Part shown: positions 35,832-45,587 of the stretch, in pieces
Position numbering within the stretch: the first letter of the stretch is position 1
How the letters are laid out: the number at the start of each line of letters is the position of its first letter
Assembly (NCBI GenBank): GCA_964390565.1
Contig: CAYMII010000002.1
Span: forward strand, 62,001 to 126,000
Origin: UBA8529 sp964390565
Lineage (GTDB): Bacteria > Bacteroidota > Bacteroidia > Bacteroidales > Tenuifilaceae
Direction: 5' to 3'
DNA: 64,000 bases
The notes under the pieces: model-generated
Seen by the model: the letters and a program-made list of their open reading frames with translations, nothing else
Told to the model about the DNA's origin: nothing
Databases searched by the model: none
Translations under genes and position numbers: made by a program

Positions 35832-37583
35832 CTAGTTATTGGTTGCTGGAAGGATAAAATAAAACTTACTCCCAACATTCTCTTGGCTTTCAACCCAAAT
35901 ATCACCTTCATTTCTTTGAACAAAATCTTTACATAGTATAAGGCCAAGGCCTGTTCCCTTCTCGTTTTGAGTACCTCGGGTAGAGAAAACCTGCTTTCCA
36001 AAGAGTTTACCTATCTCCTCCTTTGGAATCCCTTTCCCATTATCAGCAACACAAACACATACTGTTCCGTTCTTTGATGATGAAGTGATTGTTATAAGGT
36101 CTCCACTTTTACTGAACTTAATGGCATTAGTAATAAGGTTTCGCACAACAATCTCGATCATATCTTTATCGGCAAAAACGTTAGTCTCTTTTATTGTATT
36201 GTCAACTATCTCAATTCCTTTAAGGCGAGCTGCCTTTTCGTACAGTTGAACCTTATTGATTACAACATCCTTAATGTCAAAAACGATAGGCCGAATAACG
36301 CTCCCTTTCATTTGGCTAGATGCCCATTTCAAAAGGTTTTCGAGCAACTCGGTGTTATACTCAACATTCTTTGATAATTCTGCAAGAATTGATTGCTGCT
36401 CATCAGCAGTAAAATGCCCTTCTTTTGACATATTTAGCATGCTAATTAGAGATGCTAATGGACTTCTTAAATCATGAGAGATAATTGAAAACAGCTTATC
36501 CTTAAGAGCATTCAAATCGCGCAACTCCTCAGTTTGTTTTTCAATCTCATCCTTCTGCCGACTAATTTCAATGTTCTTTGCGCTAAGTAAAGTGTTTTGT
36601 TTTTTAATTTTTTGATAACCAAAATATATCAAAGAAGTTATTATCAAACCAACTAAAATAATCCCAATATAAATATTACGCATTATACGCTGCTGTTCTA
36701 TTTCAGCCTGCATTAAAGCATTCTCTTTATTCTTAAGATCGATTTGCATTTGTTGCTCCTTGGTGAGCTGTTCAACCTTCGAAAGGTTTTCCTGATTAAC
36801 CTGTAATTCTTGTTTTTTTTGTGCTAACTCCTGTTCAGTTGCCTGCTTAACAGTTTCAACTTCTAAAACCTTAGAATTTGCTTGTTCAACCATCATCTTG
36901 GCTTCGCTCTCCTTCTTAGCCATTTCTTGCTGTTGAATATTCTTTGATATTGAGGCAAACAGGTTGAAATACTGCGTTGACTTTTCGCGATCGCCTAGTT
37001 TATCGTATACACGAGTCATTAATGAGTAACAATTCCGCAACAATTTTGTATCAGTTAAATCCTTGGCAATAGCTTCTGCCTCATTAAGGAAGGGAATCGA
37101 CTCATTATATCGCTCGAGTTCGCTATACGAATTAGCTACATTTAAAAGAGATGAGACTATATCTTGTTTACGGCCCATCTTTCGGGCAATTTCCAAACTC
37201 TTTGTGAAAAAAGATAATGAATTGTCATAACTTTTTAACTCGGTATAAAGCAAACCTATCTTGGTATTTAGAACGGCAATGCCATTTAGGCTTGATAACT
37301 TCTCACTAAAAGTTAGAGCCTTTTTAAACTGTTCAATGGCCTCAGATAAAAGTCCATGAGTCCAATAAGTGTTCCCCGCTTGATGATAGTAAAACGAAGC
37401 CTGATTAAAATCATTAGCCGCTTCAGCCTCGCCCCCTTTTTGAATAAACTCATCAATGGACTTTTTAGCCTCGGCAGGAATTGTACTCGAATTTTGCGCA
37501 AAGCAAAACTGTGCAATTAGACCGAAAGAAACCAGTATCGTTATTCTAAGTATTGTAATTCTATTTCCTAAAAAAATTCTCAT
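35832..37583 (-). CDS. TPR-sensor histidine kinase
   Basis: The 583-residue protein has a signal peptide (1-29), a periplasmic TPR array (about 35-205, with ALTFSEKLSSLNGIAVLNTK and SLEIARKMGRKQDIV), a coiled coil (about 215-295), one membrane helix (IYIGIILVGLIITSLIYFGY) and a cytosolic kinase. His370 is in SIISHDLRSPLAS, and the HATPase motifs are NLITNAIKFS, DNGKGIP and GTGLGLILC. No receiver domain is present. The input half closely resembles that of the PP2C phosphatase at 59525-61393. It is convergent with mntP. Confidence 0.93.
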   Translation of the reverse strand: MRIFLGNRITILRITILVSFGLIAQFCFAQNSSTIPAEAKKSIDEFIQKGGEAEAANDFNQASFYYHQAGNTYWTHGLLSEAIEQFKKALTFSEKLSSLNGIAVLNTKIGLLYTELKSYDNSLSFFTKSLEIARKMGRKQDIVSSLLNVANSYSELERYNESIPFLNEAEAIAKDLTDTKLLRNCYSLMTRVYDKLGDREKSTQYFNLFASISKNIQQQEMAKKESEAKMMVEQANSKVLEVETVKQATEQELAQKKQELQVNQENLSKVEQLTKEQQMQIDLKNKENALMQAEIEQQRIMRNIYIGIILVGLIITSLIYFGYQKIKKQNTLLSAKNIEISRQKDEIEKQTEELRDLNALKDKLFSIISHDLRSPLASLISMLNMSKEGHFTADEQQSILAELSKNVEYNTELLENLLKWASSQMKGSVIRPIVFDIKDVVINKVQLYEKAARLKGIEIVDNTIKETNVFADKDMIEIVVRNLITNAIKFSKSGDLITITSSSKNGTVCVCVADNGKGIPKEEIGKLFGKQVFSTRGTQNEKGTGLGLILCKDFVQRNEGDIWVESQENVGSKFYFILPATNN

Positions 37584-37743
37584 TTATTGAGATATAAGTA
37601 TTTACAAACTTGGGTTACCAAAAATATAAATAGTTTTTAGATTTTATTGAAAATTGCAATCAATTTCAATTTATATTACTCGAAGAATCTTTGAAAGGTT
37701 TTGTTTATTTGACAAAACGAGGTTTTTCATTTATCAATACAAA

Positions 37744-37780
37744 CAAAAAAGCCTATTCAAGATAGAATAGGCTTAAAATT
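37744..37780 (-). terminator. Terminator of the cytidylate-kinase-like gene
   Basis: The stem AAGCCTATTC/GAATAGGCTT is flanked by an A run that becomes a T run on the minus strand. Confidence 0.8.
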
Positions 37781-37798
37781 GATTTTACGACTTATCAA

Positions 37799-38500
37799 CT
37801 AGAAAATAAACTTTCTAATCTCCATGGTCTTTATAATAATATCAACTATTTCGCGAGTGGTAAGGGTCATGCTATTAAACGATACATCAAAACGAGTATA
37901 ATCAGTATTTTTCCCACCAAAGTAGTCGCGAAACTCTTCTCGTTGTCTATCAATGCCAAGAACAAAATTCTCAGCCTCTTTCATGTCATCAATTCCCATC
38001 CGTTCAGATACTCTTAATGTACGCCATTCAAGTGGTGCCTCAAGATTAATATGTAGTGAACGAGGGATATCACGGGTAATTGCAACTCCACCTCGACCTA
38101 AAATCACAACCCTTCCGCTACATGCAATTGAGCGTATTACGTCTTTAACGGTTTTACGAATTGTTCTGTCGCTTTTATAGTATTTACTTGAGAATGAATG
38201 AAGGATATCGTCCATCATCGTTTTTTTCTTGGCCTCCATTACATAGTTGATTTCATCTGGGGGAAGATTAAGGGCGTGAGCTGCTGCATTCTGAATCTCC
38301 TCTTTACCAACCCATCGCCACTGCTCTCCACTTTTATAGTGGTGCCGATAGTTTAGCTCATTCACAAGCATCTGAGCAACCTGAGTACCGGAACATCCCA
38401 TTTCGCGCGAAATGGTAATTACAGGTCCCGGCTCGATGCATGGTTTATGGCTTTCCTTGTGCCGATTAACCAAGTATTGGACTAAATCAACTTTTGCCAT
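37799..38500 (-). CDS. Cytidylate-kinase-like protein
   Basis: The 233-residue P-loop protein of the cytidylate-kinase-like family has the modified nucleotide loop ITISREMGCSGTQVAQML (about 29-46), and GRVVILGRGGVAI as the second strand-loop. The family differs from true Cmk by SREMGCSG in place of the normal GxxGSGKS loop, and its substrate is unknown. RSLHINLEAPLEWRTLRVSERM corresponds to the LID-like region. It has a terminator directly downstream and is monocistronic. Confidence 0.85.
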   Translation of the reverse strand: MAKVDLVQYLVNRHKESHKPCIEPGPVITISREMGCSGTQVAQMLVNELNYRHHYKSGEQWRWVGKEEIQNAAAHALNLPPDEINYVMEAKKKTMMDDILHSFSSKYYKSDRTIRKTVKDVIRSIACSGRVVILGRGGVAITRDIPRSLHINLEAPLEWRTLRVSERMGIDDMKEAENFVLGIDRQREEFRDYFGGKNTDYTRFDVSFNSMTLTTREIVDIIIKTMEIRKFIF

Positions 38501-38654
38501 GGTAGTAACTTTTAGTCGTTCTGAGATTAAGAAAATCCGTCTGACTTACACAAACTCTCCGGCAAAAAACTCTTTCTATTACAGTATAAATTTACCTGAA
38601 AATTAATGAAAAATCAATTTAAACTAAAAGAATATCAAAGTTTTGACAAAAAAA

Positions 38655-38692
38655 GATAAAGAAAAAAGGCATGCTATAATTAGCATGCCCTA
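38655..38692 (-). terminator. Terminator of the nitronate-monooxygenase-like gene
   Basis: The stem GGCATGCTA/TAGCATGCC (38669-38689) is followed by a T run on the minus strand. Confidence 0.82.
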
Positions 38693-38716
38693 GACGGTTT
38701 AATCCTTAAAAAGGAT

Positions 38717-39787
38717 CTATTTACTTAAGTTATACTCTTTTTTTATTGCCCTAAAAGTTTCCTTAACCGATTCAATCTTTGTGGCCAAATATGCATTTGT
38801 ACCAGCAAACGCGTAACCATGGTCGAAATTACCTTTAAACGCGCTTATTAGCGCAGTAATTATGCAGTAAGGGCTTGATGAAACCTCGCAGGTTTTAATG
38901 CATTTAAAAGGACATCTTATGGGTTGTTTTTGCCCAAGCCTTACTTTATCCAAAAATCTATTGCCTATAGCCCTACCCGGCATTCCAACAGGGCTTTTGA
39001 TAATTGTTATATCACCCTTTTGAGCATCTATATAGGTTTGCTTAAATGCATCTGAGGCATCGCACTCGGTTGTGGTTACAAAACGAGTTGCCATCTGAAC
39101 TCCTGATGCACCCAAGTTCATTATGTCTTTAATATCCTGTCCAGTATAAATGCCTCCTGCTGCAATTACAGGAATAGATTGATTATACTCGTTTTCGAAC
39201 CATTTTACCTCAGCAACTACCTCTGGTATAAGTTTCTCCAAAGAATAGTTTGCATCCTCAATCTGTTCGGCTTTAAATCCTAAATGGCCTCCAGCTTTGG
39301 GACCCTCAACTACAATAGCATCGGGTAAGTAGTTGTATAGCGATTTCCATTTCTCGCAAATTATCTTTGCTGCTCGTCCAGATGATACAATTGGAACAAG
39401 TTTAGTCGTACTATCTTTCTTTAAGAAACTAGGTAAATCAAGTGGTAATCCAGCTCCTGAAAAGATAATATCAGCTTTTTCGGAAATAGAAGTTCTAACC
39501 ATATCAGCAAAGTTCGACATGGCCACCATAACGTTTACGCCAATAACACCCTTTGTTTTCTCTCTAGCCTTACGTAGCTCCTCCTTAAGCCCATGAATAC
39601 TTGCCTCTAAATAATCTGTTGTAAAGTCGCGATAAAGCAAGCCAAGTCCTGCACTCGAAATTACTCCTACTCCTCCCTCGTTAGCAACCGCTGATGCCAA
39701 TCCCGAAAGCGAGATTCCTACACCCATACCACCCTGAACTACAGGTACAGCAATTGCTAAATTCCCAATTTGTAATGGTTTCATCAT
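38717..39787 (-). CDS. Nitronate-monooxygenase / FabK-family FMN oxidoreductase
   Basis: The 356-residue TIM-barrel flavoprotein has VVQGGMGVG (FMN contact), EGPKAGGHLGF with the His conserved in nitronate monooxygenases, and IPVIAAGGIYTGQDI and GASGVQMATRFVTT for phosphate binding. After the barrel it carries a Cys-rich stretch (CPFKCIKTC ... SPYC) that is absent from FabK and classical NMO, suggesting a bound metal or iron-sulfur cluster. The substrate is uncertain. The start could also be the second Met one codon later. Confidence 0.85.
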   Translation of the reverse strand: MMKPLQIGNLAIAVPVVQGGMGVGISLSGLASAVANEGGVGVISSAGLGLLYRDFTTDYLEASIHGLKEELRKAREKTKGVIGVNVMVAMSNFADMVRTSISEKADIIFSGAGLPLDLPSFLKKDSTTKLVPIVSSGRAAKIICEKWKSLYNYLPDAIVVEGPKAGGHLGFKAEQIEDANYSLEKLIPEVVAEVKWFENEYNQSIPVIAAGGIYTGQDIKDIMNLGASGVQMATRFVTTTECDASDAFKQTYIDAQKGDITIIKSPVGMPGRAIGNRFLDKVRLGQKQPIRCPFKCIKTCEVSSSPYCIITALISAFKGNFDHGYAFAGTNAYLATKIESVKETFRAIKKEYNLSK

Positions 39788-40009
39788 ATATATATTTAAG
39801 CCGCAAAGGTACTACATAATTAGCGAATTTGTACGATTGTTTAAGCTAATTAGTGCTTTATAATCCAAATCCAGTCATTAGTTTGACATAACATACTGTT
39901 ATAATGATGATTGTATTTTTTAAAAAATATGAAGATTTTGTCATTACTTAATTTTATATTCGACCTAGATTTTTCCTATCTTTCTCTACTATTTCAAAAG
40001 GATAAAACC

Positions 40010-42751
40010 ATGAAACGATTTATCATCGCATTATCGCTTACAATGCTTGTTTTTATGAGCGTTAACGCTCAAGAGGTATCAAAAAACATTCAACGTGCCG
40101 ACAGGGCATACGAAGATAATAACTTCAAAAAAGCTCTTGATATATATGTTAAAGCTACATCCGAAGAGGCAACAACTGCATATATTGCCCGTCAAATAGG
40201 GAACTGTTATCGTATGCTAGGCGATATGGCTCAAGCAGAGATATGGTACGAAACTGCCACTAAGCAAGCCGACCAATCGGGTATAGATTACCAGATGTTG
40301 AGCTACGCTCAAAAAGCAAATGGCAAGGATGAGCTATCCTTTAACTCATTAAACAAATCTATATCGTTTCAGAAACTGCCTGAACTTAATGGAAACAAAA
40401 CCGAAGCCAATTCCTTTGCGGCCAAGTATCGAAGCGGATTCTTGCAGTTTAGAATAATACCGGTTAGCATTAATAGCCCCGAAGCCGATTTTTCACCTGC
40501 AATTTGCCGCGATGCTATTGTATTTGCAACATCTCGATTTGAACGAGATTTAGCAAAAATAAAAAACATCAATCCTCAACAGCACCTAAATCTGTATTCA
40601 ACTAAAATGAGTGCAGCAGGAGAATTAGGCATTCCATTTATCTTTTCGAAAGAACTATTGAGTCAACTTTATACTGGGCCTGTTTCGTTCTCCCCTACAT
40701 ACGATACCGCATACTACGTTCAAAAGAAATACCTAAAAGCCAGATATGGCGATGAGAAGCAAATTGCTGATAACAACCTAAAGATTCTTAGAGCCATATT
40801 TAGCCAAGGCGTATGGATTGAGCAAGGTCCGTTGAGCATCTGCTCTGAAACCTACTCAATTGGTGACCCCGCTGTTAGCCCAGATGGGAAAAGACTTTAC
40901 TTCACTTCAGATATGCCCGGTGGCGTTGGTGGAACAGATTTGTACTATCGCGAAATAAGGCCAAATGGAACGTTTGGCGAGGCCGTTAATCTTGGGACGA
41001 GAGTTAATACCACAGGAAATGAGATGACCCCCTTTGTAGCAAAGGACGGTACATTATTCTTCTCATCCGATAAGCAACCTGGTTTTGGTAATCTTGATCT
41101 CTTTGTTGCTTACCCAACATCGCATGGTTACGATTATGTGACAAACCTAGGCTATCCTATCAACGGCGCATTCGATGATTTTGGATTAACCATGAGCCCT
41201 ACCGGCAATTTTGCATTTTTCTCATCAAACAGACCCGAAGGGGCTGGCGATGATGATATCTACAAAGTCGAAATCGATAAAAAAACTGTCACCCATAGCG
41301 TTGATGGTCAGGTGATCGATGAAAAAGGAACTCCAATAGCCAATGCTACAATTAAGGTTTTTGAAAGCAAAACGCTTCAAAATACTTTATCTTCAGATGC
41401 ATCGGGTAAGTTCACTTTTAAAATGGATGATAGCAAAGAGTTCAACCTAACAGCTGAAGCGTCTGATTATTTTCAGGCAACAGCAACGGCTTCATCATTT
41501 GGGTTAGGAGTCAAGCCTACTCAAATCCCTGCTAAAATCACACTAAAGCGTGATGTAGGTTACACGCTAACAGGCCTTACCCTTTCGGCAGCAGATGGTT
41601 CCCCCATTTCATCAGCACAAGTTGTGGCTTATCCACCCGATACAATCAAAGCTGTTGTGGGTATTTCGGATCCTCTTGGAAGATTCAGCTATAAACTCTC
41701 AAATGAAACCGATTACAGGGTTAAAATATCAAAGGAGGGTTATGTAACCAAATGGTTTACAATTACTACAAAAAATAAGGAACGCGGAGAGATCAACCTA
41801 AGTCTTCTTTTCGACACAAGACTAGCTCTTGCTGTAAAACCTGGAATCACAGGAATTGTGACCGATGCAAAAACATTACTGCCTATTACAAATGCAATTG
41901 TAACAATAGCACAGCCTAACTCAACAAATCCAATTAAACTGGCAACAAATAACCTTGGAGTGTTTCTTCAAGAGAATTTACCCGAAGGCGGCTACAGCGT
42001 TTTAATTGAAAAGGAAGGCTTCAAGCCTTTGAATATCCCTGTAATGATGGGCAAAACGCTTGTCAATCTAAACTCAAACTTCAGTTTAGCACTGGAACAG
42101 CTTGCCAACACATATGTAGCTGTTGGCTTAGTTTCTAATAAGGACGATAATTCACCAATTCCAGAAGTTACAATTTCTCTATTAAATAAAACAACCAACG
42201 AAAAATTACAAAAGAAAACTGATGAGTTCGGCAGCTTCGATTTCAAAGTTGAGCCTAATCTTATCTACATTCTAAAACTTGAGAAAGAGAAGTTTTTCTC
42301 AAAAACCATGATGGTTTCAACCCAAGGAATTCAAACCGGTATGCTAAACCTCAACACCTCCTACGACTTAAAGATGGAGGCTATTGTGATGAACAAAGCC
42401 ATCGAGATTCCAAATATCTACTACGATTTGGGTAAAGCAACAATTAAACCCGAAGCAGCACAGGAACTCGACAAGGTGGTTAAACTACTACAGGATAACC
42501 CTTCAATCCAAATTGAGCTAAGCTCACACACCGATGCCCGTGGCAATTCGCCTCAAAACATGCAGCTATCGCAACAGCGTGCCGAATCGGCTAAAAAATA
42601 TATGGTTTCGAAAGGCATTAACGATTTGCGAATCGTTGCTAAAGGCTATGGCGATACCATGATTAAAAACCGCTGCGGTAAAGGGGTTAATTGTAGCGAA
42701 GCAGAACATGCTGCAAACAGGAGGACAGAGATTAAAGTGATAAGTCTCTAA
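40010..42751 (+). CDS. PorE-like OmpA-family protein (TPR, PD40 propeller, CarboxypepD_reg, OmpA)
   Basis: I choose the ATG at 40010 (913 aa) because it starts a proper signal peptide (MKRFIIALSLTMLVFMSVNA). The open frame upstream begins with a TTG and has none. In order come TPRs (about 25-125), WD40/PD40 propeller blades (PAVSPDGKRLYFTSDMPGG, GTLFFSSDKQPG, FFSSNRPEGAGDDDIY; about 155-420), three or four carboxypeptidase-regulatory-like beta domains (430-775), and a C-terminal OmpA domain (YYDLGKATIKPEAAQELD ... ANRRTEIKVI) that binds peptidoglycan. This is the architecture of PorE of the type IX secretion system; paralogues of unknown role also exist. Confidence 0.9.
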   Translation: MKRFIIALSLTMLVFMSVNAQEVSKNIQRADRAYEDNNFKKALDIYVKATSEEATTAYIARQIGNCYRMLGDMAQAEIWYETATKQADQSGIDYQMLSYAQKANGKDELSFNSLNKSISFQKLPELNGNKTEANSFAAKYRSGFLQFRIIPVSINSPEADFSPAICRDAIVFATSRFERDLAKIKNINPQQHLNLYSTKMSAAGELGIPFIFSKELLSQLYTGPVSFSPTYDTAYYVQKKYLKARYGDEKQIADNNLKILRAIFSQGVWIEQGPLSICSETYSIGDPAVSPDGKRLYFTSDMPGGVGGTDLYYREIRPNGTFGEAVNLGTRVNTTGNEMTPFVAKDGTLFFSSDKQPGFGNLDLFVAYPTSHGYDYVTNLGYPINGAFDDFGLTMSPTGNFAFFSSNRPEGAGDDDIYKVEIDKKTVTHSVDGQVIDEKGTPIANATIKVFESKTLQNTLSSDASGKFTFKMDDSKEFNLTAEASDYFQATATASSFGLGVKPTQIPAKITLKRDVGYTLTGLTLSAADGSPISSAQVVAYPPDTIKAVVGISDPLGRFSYKLSNETDYRVKISKEGYVTKWFTITTKNKERGEINLSLLFDTRLALAVKPGITGIVTDAKTLLPITNAIVTIAQPNSTNPIKLATNNLGVFLQENLPEGGYSVLIEKEGFKPLNIPVMMGKTLVNLNSNFSLALEQLANTYVAVGLVSNKDDNSPIPEVTISLLNKTTNEKLQKKTDEFGSFDFKVEPNLIYILKLEKEKFFSKTMMVSTQGIQTGMLNLNTSYDLKMEAIVMNKAIEIPNIYYDLGKATIKPEAAQELDKVVKLLQDNPSIQIELSSHTDARGNSPQNMQLSQQRAESAKKYMVSKGINDLRIVAKGYGDTMIKNRCGKGVNCSEAEHAANRRTEIKVISL

Positions 42752-42792
42752 AATATCAGTCTCTTGATATTGTGAGATCTTCTTTATAATTG

Positions 42793-42826
42793 AAAAAGCC
42801 ACGAAGAAATCTTCGTGGCTTTTAAT
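42793..42826. terminator. Bidirectional terminator
   Basis: The stem AAAAGCCACGAAGA/TCTTCGTGGCTTTT lies between convergent genes. Confidence 0.88.
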
Positions 42827-42850
42827 AAAAATAAATATTTGTAGTGATTG

Positions 42851-45325
42851 TTATACAAAAAGATTAAGGTTAGCGCCTTCTGTTCGCTCTAAATAGGTTG
42901 CTACGCCGCCAATCTGCACGTTATCAATTAATTCTTCGGACTTAACACCCATTACATCCATCGACATTTGGCATGCAATTAACTCAACACCATTATTAAT
43001 AGCCGTTTGAATCATCATCTCTAACGGATCAACATTCCTTTTACTTAAGACTTTTCGCATTACCTTACCTCCCATACCAGCCATGTTCATCTTAGATAGA
43101 CTTAACTTCTTACTCGACTTTGGAAGCATCATTTCGAACATTTTTCCGAAGAAATCCTTTTCGACCCGTGGTTTATGCTGCCGCTTTATAATATTTAAAC
43201 CCCAGAAAGTAAAGAAAATTGAAACTTTTTTTCCTGAAGCAATTGCCCCATTGGCAATAACGAAGGTGGCTAAGGCTTTATCAAGATCGTCGCTGAAGCA
43301 AACTAAGGTAGCGTTACCTCCTCGCTGAACAAAAGCCTGGTTAGATGCAGGTTGTCCTTTTCGGACAACGGCCGTTATCTCGGCACCATTCTGGATAAGA
43401 TCTACCAATTCATTTCCTGTTACATTAGCCCAAGCTTTCACATCTCTATAAAAACCGGGATCGGAAGCGGTAATACGAATCGCTTCTCCTACAGCAATCT
43501 TATCCACAGATTGCTTTAACTTTAAAACAGGACCAGGGCATTGAAGACCACAAGCATCAACGATATGCAACTTCTCGGCATCAATGGGCTTGCTCGACTG
43601 CTTTTCTTTAGTTCCCTGGTATATATGATCGTCGTGCCCGATATAATCGTTTGCAAATATATCCTCATTACTCTGCTTCTGCGTTGCTGTTTCGTATGTT
43701 TTAAGACCTCCGGAAAGATTATAAACCTCACTTAATCCATTTTGTAAAAGGATTCGGCAGGCTACATGTCCTCTAAGCCCAACACCGCAAAAAACGATAA
43801 TCTTTTTATTACGAGGGATATCACCTAGGTGAAGGCGAAGTTCATCAAGCGGAATATTCACTGCGCCCTCAATGGTCCCAAGCTGAAACTCATCAGTAGT
43901 GCGAACATCCAACAAAAACATTTCTTCTTTTGCATTCTTTCCCACAGCTCTCCATGAAATTATTTTGGTGGTGTCATCCAAAATATTCTCAGCAACCATT
44001 CCGGCAATATTCACGGGATCCTTAGCCGATGAGTAGGGCGGTGCATAAGCATGCTCAATATCCCCAAGATCGTACACCGTTTCGCCACGCTGAATGGCAT
44101 TTGAAAGCAGATCGATTCGTTTATCAACCCCCTCGTAACCAACAATCTGAGCACCAAGTAAACGACCATTATCGGGAGAAAAGGCAATCTTAATTGACAT
44201 AGGTACAGCTCCCGGATAGTAACCCGCATGAGATGATGAATGTGTTATAGAACCGATATATGGGATATTCAAAGTGTCGAGCAATTTTCCTGAAACACCC
44301 GTTGAAGCAACGGTTATGTCGAACACCTTTGCTATAGCAGTATTGATTGCTCCCTTATACTTTTTCTTGTTTCCCCTGACAAGATTATCAGCAACAATTC
44401 TCCCTTGCTTATTAGCAGGCCCAGCTAAATAGGTGATCATTTTAGTACCTGTAACAGGGTTTGTAAACTCAATTGCATCCCCAAGAGCATAAATGTTGCT
44501 ATCGGATGTTTGGAGAAATTCATTAACTGAAATCCCCCCTGTTTCGCCAATATGTAACCCAGCATCCTTTGCCAAACGGCTTTCGGGCCTAACGCCAATG
44601 GATAAAATAACAAGATCCGTCTCTATTGTTTTTGAGTTATTCAAATGCACTCCTATACGTTCCTTAATTTTAGAGAATGAAGAAACTGCCGTTTTTAAAT
44701 AGAACTCAACATTTTTAGTTTTCAAATGCTGATGAACAAGAGCTGCCATAGAATAATCCAACGGGGTCATAACTTGCTCTGCCATCTCCACAATTGTAAC
44801 ATTTACTCCACGACTATGAAGGTTTTCGGCCATCTCAAGCCCAATGAAACCAGCACCAACTACCACTGCGTGGCGAGGCTTTTTCTCCTCAACATATTTC
44901 TTAATTAAATCGGTGTCAGGAACATTTCGTAAAGTAAATATCCCATCCTGATTGATGCCAGGTAGCGGGGGCTTAACAGGTTCGGCGCCAGGGGACAGAA
45001 CCAACTTATCGTAAGTCTCAACATAAGTATCGCCTGTACGCAAATCTTTTACTGTAACCTCCTTATCATTCTTATTAATTGATACTACCTCGGAAAGGTT
45101 TCGAACCTGAAGGTTAAATCTTGTACCAAAAGACTGAGGGGTTTGTACAAAAAGGTTTTGACGCTCCGTAATGACTCCTCCTATATAGTAGGGCAATCCA
45201 CAATTAGCATAAGAGATGTATTCACCTCTTTCAAAAATGATAATTTCGCTCGATTCATCTATACGCCTTAAACGTGCTGCAGTTGTGGCACCTCCTGCAA
45301 CTCCTCCTACAATTAGGTATTTCAT
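42851..45325 (-). CDS. CoA-disulfide-reductase-like / rhodanese / TusA / DsrE fusion protein
   Basis: The 824-residue fusion has four parts. (1) A FAD- and NAD(P)-dependent pyridine-nucleotide-disulfide oxidoreductase of the CoADR/Nox type (1-~440), with GGVAGG for FAD and the redox Cys42 in YANCGLPYY. (2) A rhodanese domain (about 460-550) with active-site Cys in VFCGVGLRG. (3) A TusA-like domain (about 585-655) with DACGLQCPGPV. (4) A C-terminal DsrE/F/H-like domain (about 665-824) with IACQMSMDVMG. The set points to handling of persulfide/polysulfide sulfur and its relay among Cys residues. It is monocistronic. Confidence 0.93.
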   Translation of the reverse strand: MKYLIVGGVAGGATTAARLRRIDESSEIIIFERGEYISYANCGLPYYIGGVITERQNLFVQTPQSFGTRFNLQVRNLSEVVSINKNDKEVTVKDLRTGDTYVETYDKLVLSPGAEPVKPPLPGINQDGIFTLRNVPDTDLIKKYVEEKKPRHAVVVGAGFIGLEMAENLHSRGVNVTIVEMAEQVMTPLDYSMAALVHQHLKTKNVEFYLKTAVSSFSKIKERIGVHLNNSKTIETDLVILSIGVRPESRLAKDAGLHIGETGGISVNEFLQTSDSNIYALGDAIEFTNPVTGTKMITYLAGPANKQGRIVADNLVRGNKKKYKGAINTAIAKVFDITVASTGVSGKLLDTLNIPYIGSITHSSSHAGYYPGAVPMSIKIAFSPDNGRLLGAQIVGYEGVDKRIDLLSNAIQRGETVYDLGDIEHAYAPPYSSAKDPVNIAGMVAENILDDTTKIISWRAVGKNAKEEMFLLDVRTTDEFQLGTIEGAVNIPLDELRLHLGDIPRNKKIIVFCGVGLRGHVACRILLQNGLSEVYNLSGGLKTYETATQKQSNEDIFANDYIGHDDHIYQGTKEKQSSKPIDAEKLHIVDACGLQCPGPVLKLKQSVDKIAVGEAIRITASDPGFYRDVKAWANVTGNELVDLIQNGAEITAVVRKGQPASNQAFVQRGGNATLVCFSDDLDKALATFVIANGAIASGKKVSIFFTFWGLNIIKRQHKPRVEKDFFGKMFEMMLPKSSKKLSLSKMNMAGMGGKVMRKVLSKRNVDPLEMMIQTAINNGVELIACQMSMDVMGVKSEELIDNVQIGGVATYLERTEGANLNLFV

Positions 45326-45501
45326 TTATTTAATAATTTTGTTGTTATCTAACTAACAAACGATACTGAATTAAAAATGTTCAAACCATAAAATTAAATC
45401 TTCACCCATTACAAATAAGACTAATATTTCTACGCATAATAAACTTCGTTACTGTTTTAAGCTAGATACTTTAGGGACTTACAAACTCTAATAATTATCT
45501 T
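45326..45501. other. AT-rich intergenic segment before the CRISPR remnant
   Basis: No ORF is visible. It must contain the promoter of the minus-strand oxidoreductase fusion; a loose -33/-7 pair exists near 45360-45400. Nothing else is supported. Confidence 0.4.
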
Positions 45502-45516
45502 GTTGTGAATTGCTTT

Positions 45517-45574
45517 GGCTGCGCCGAGTTCCGATGTGCTTCAGTTGCCTACGGCGAACTCCGCTTCGCTACGG
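45517..45574. repeat. 58-bp GC-rich insertion inside CRISPR repeat 1
   Basis: It interrupts repeat 1 after GCTTT and leaves TT duplicated on the right side. It is much richer in GC than the surroundings and can fold through GAACTC/GAGTTC-type and CGAA/TTCG-type pairings. Confidence 0.6.
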
Positions 45575-45587
45575 TTCAGATTGTATC

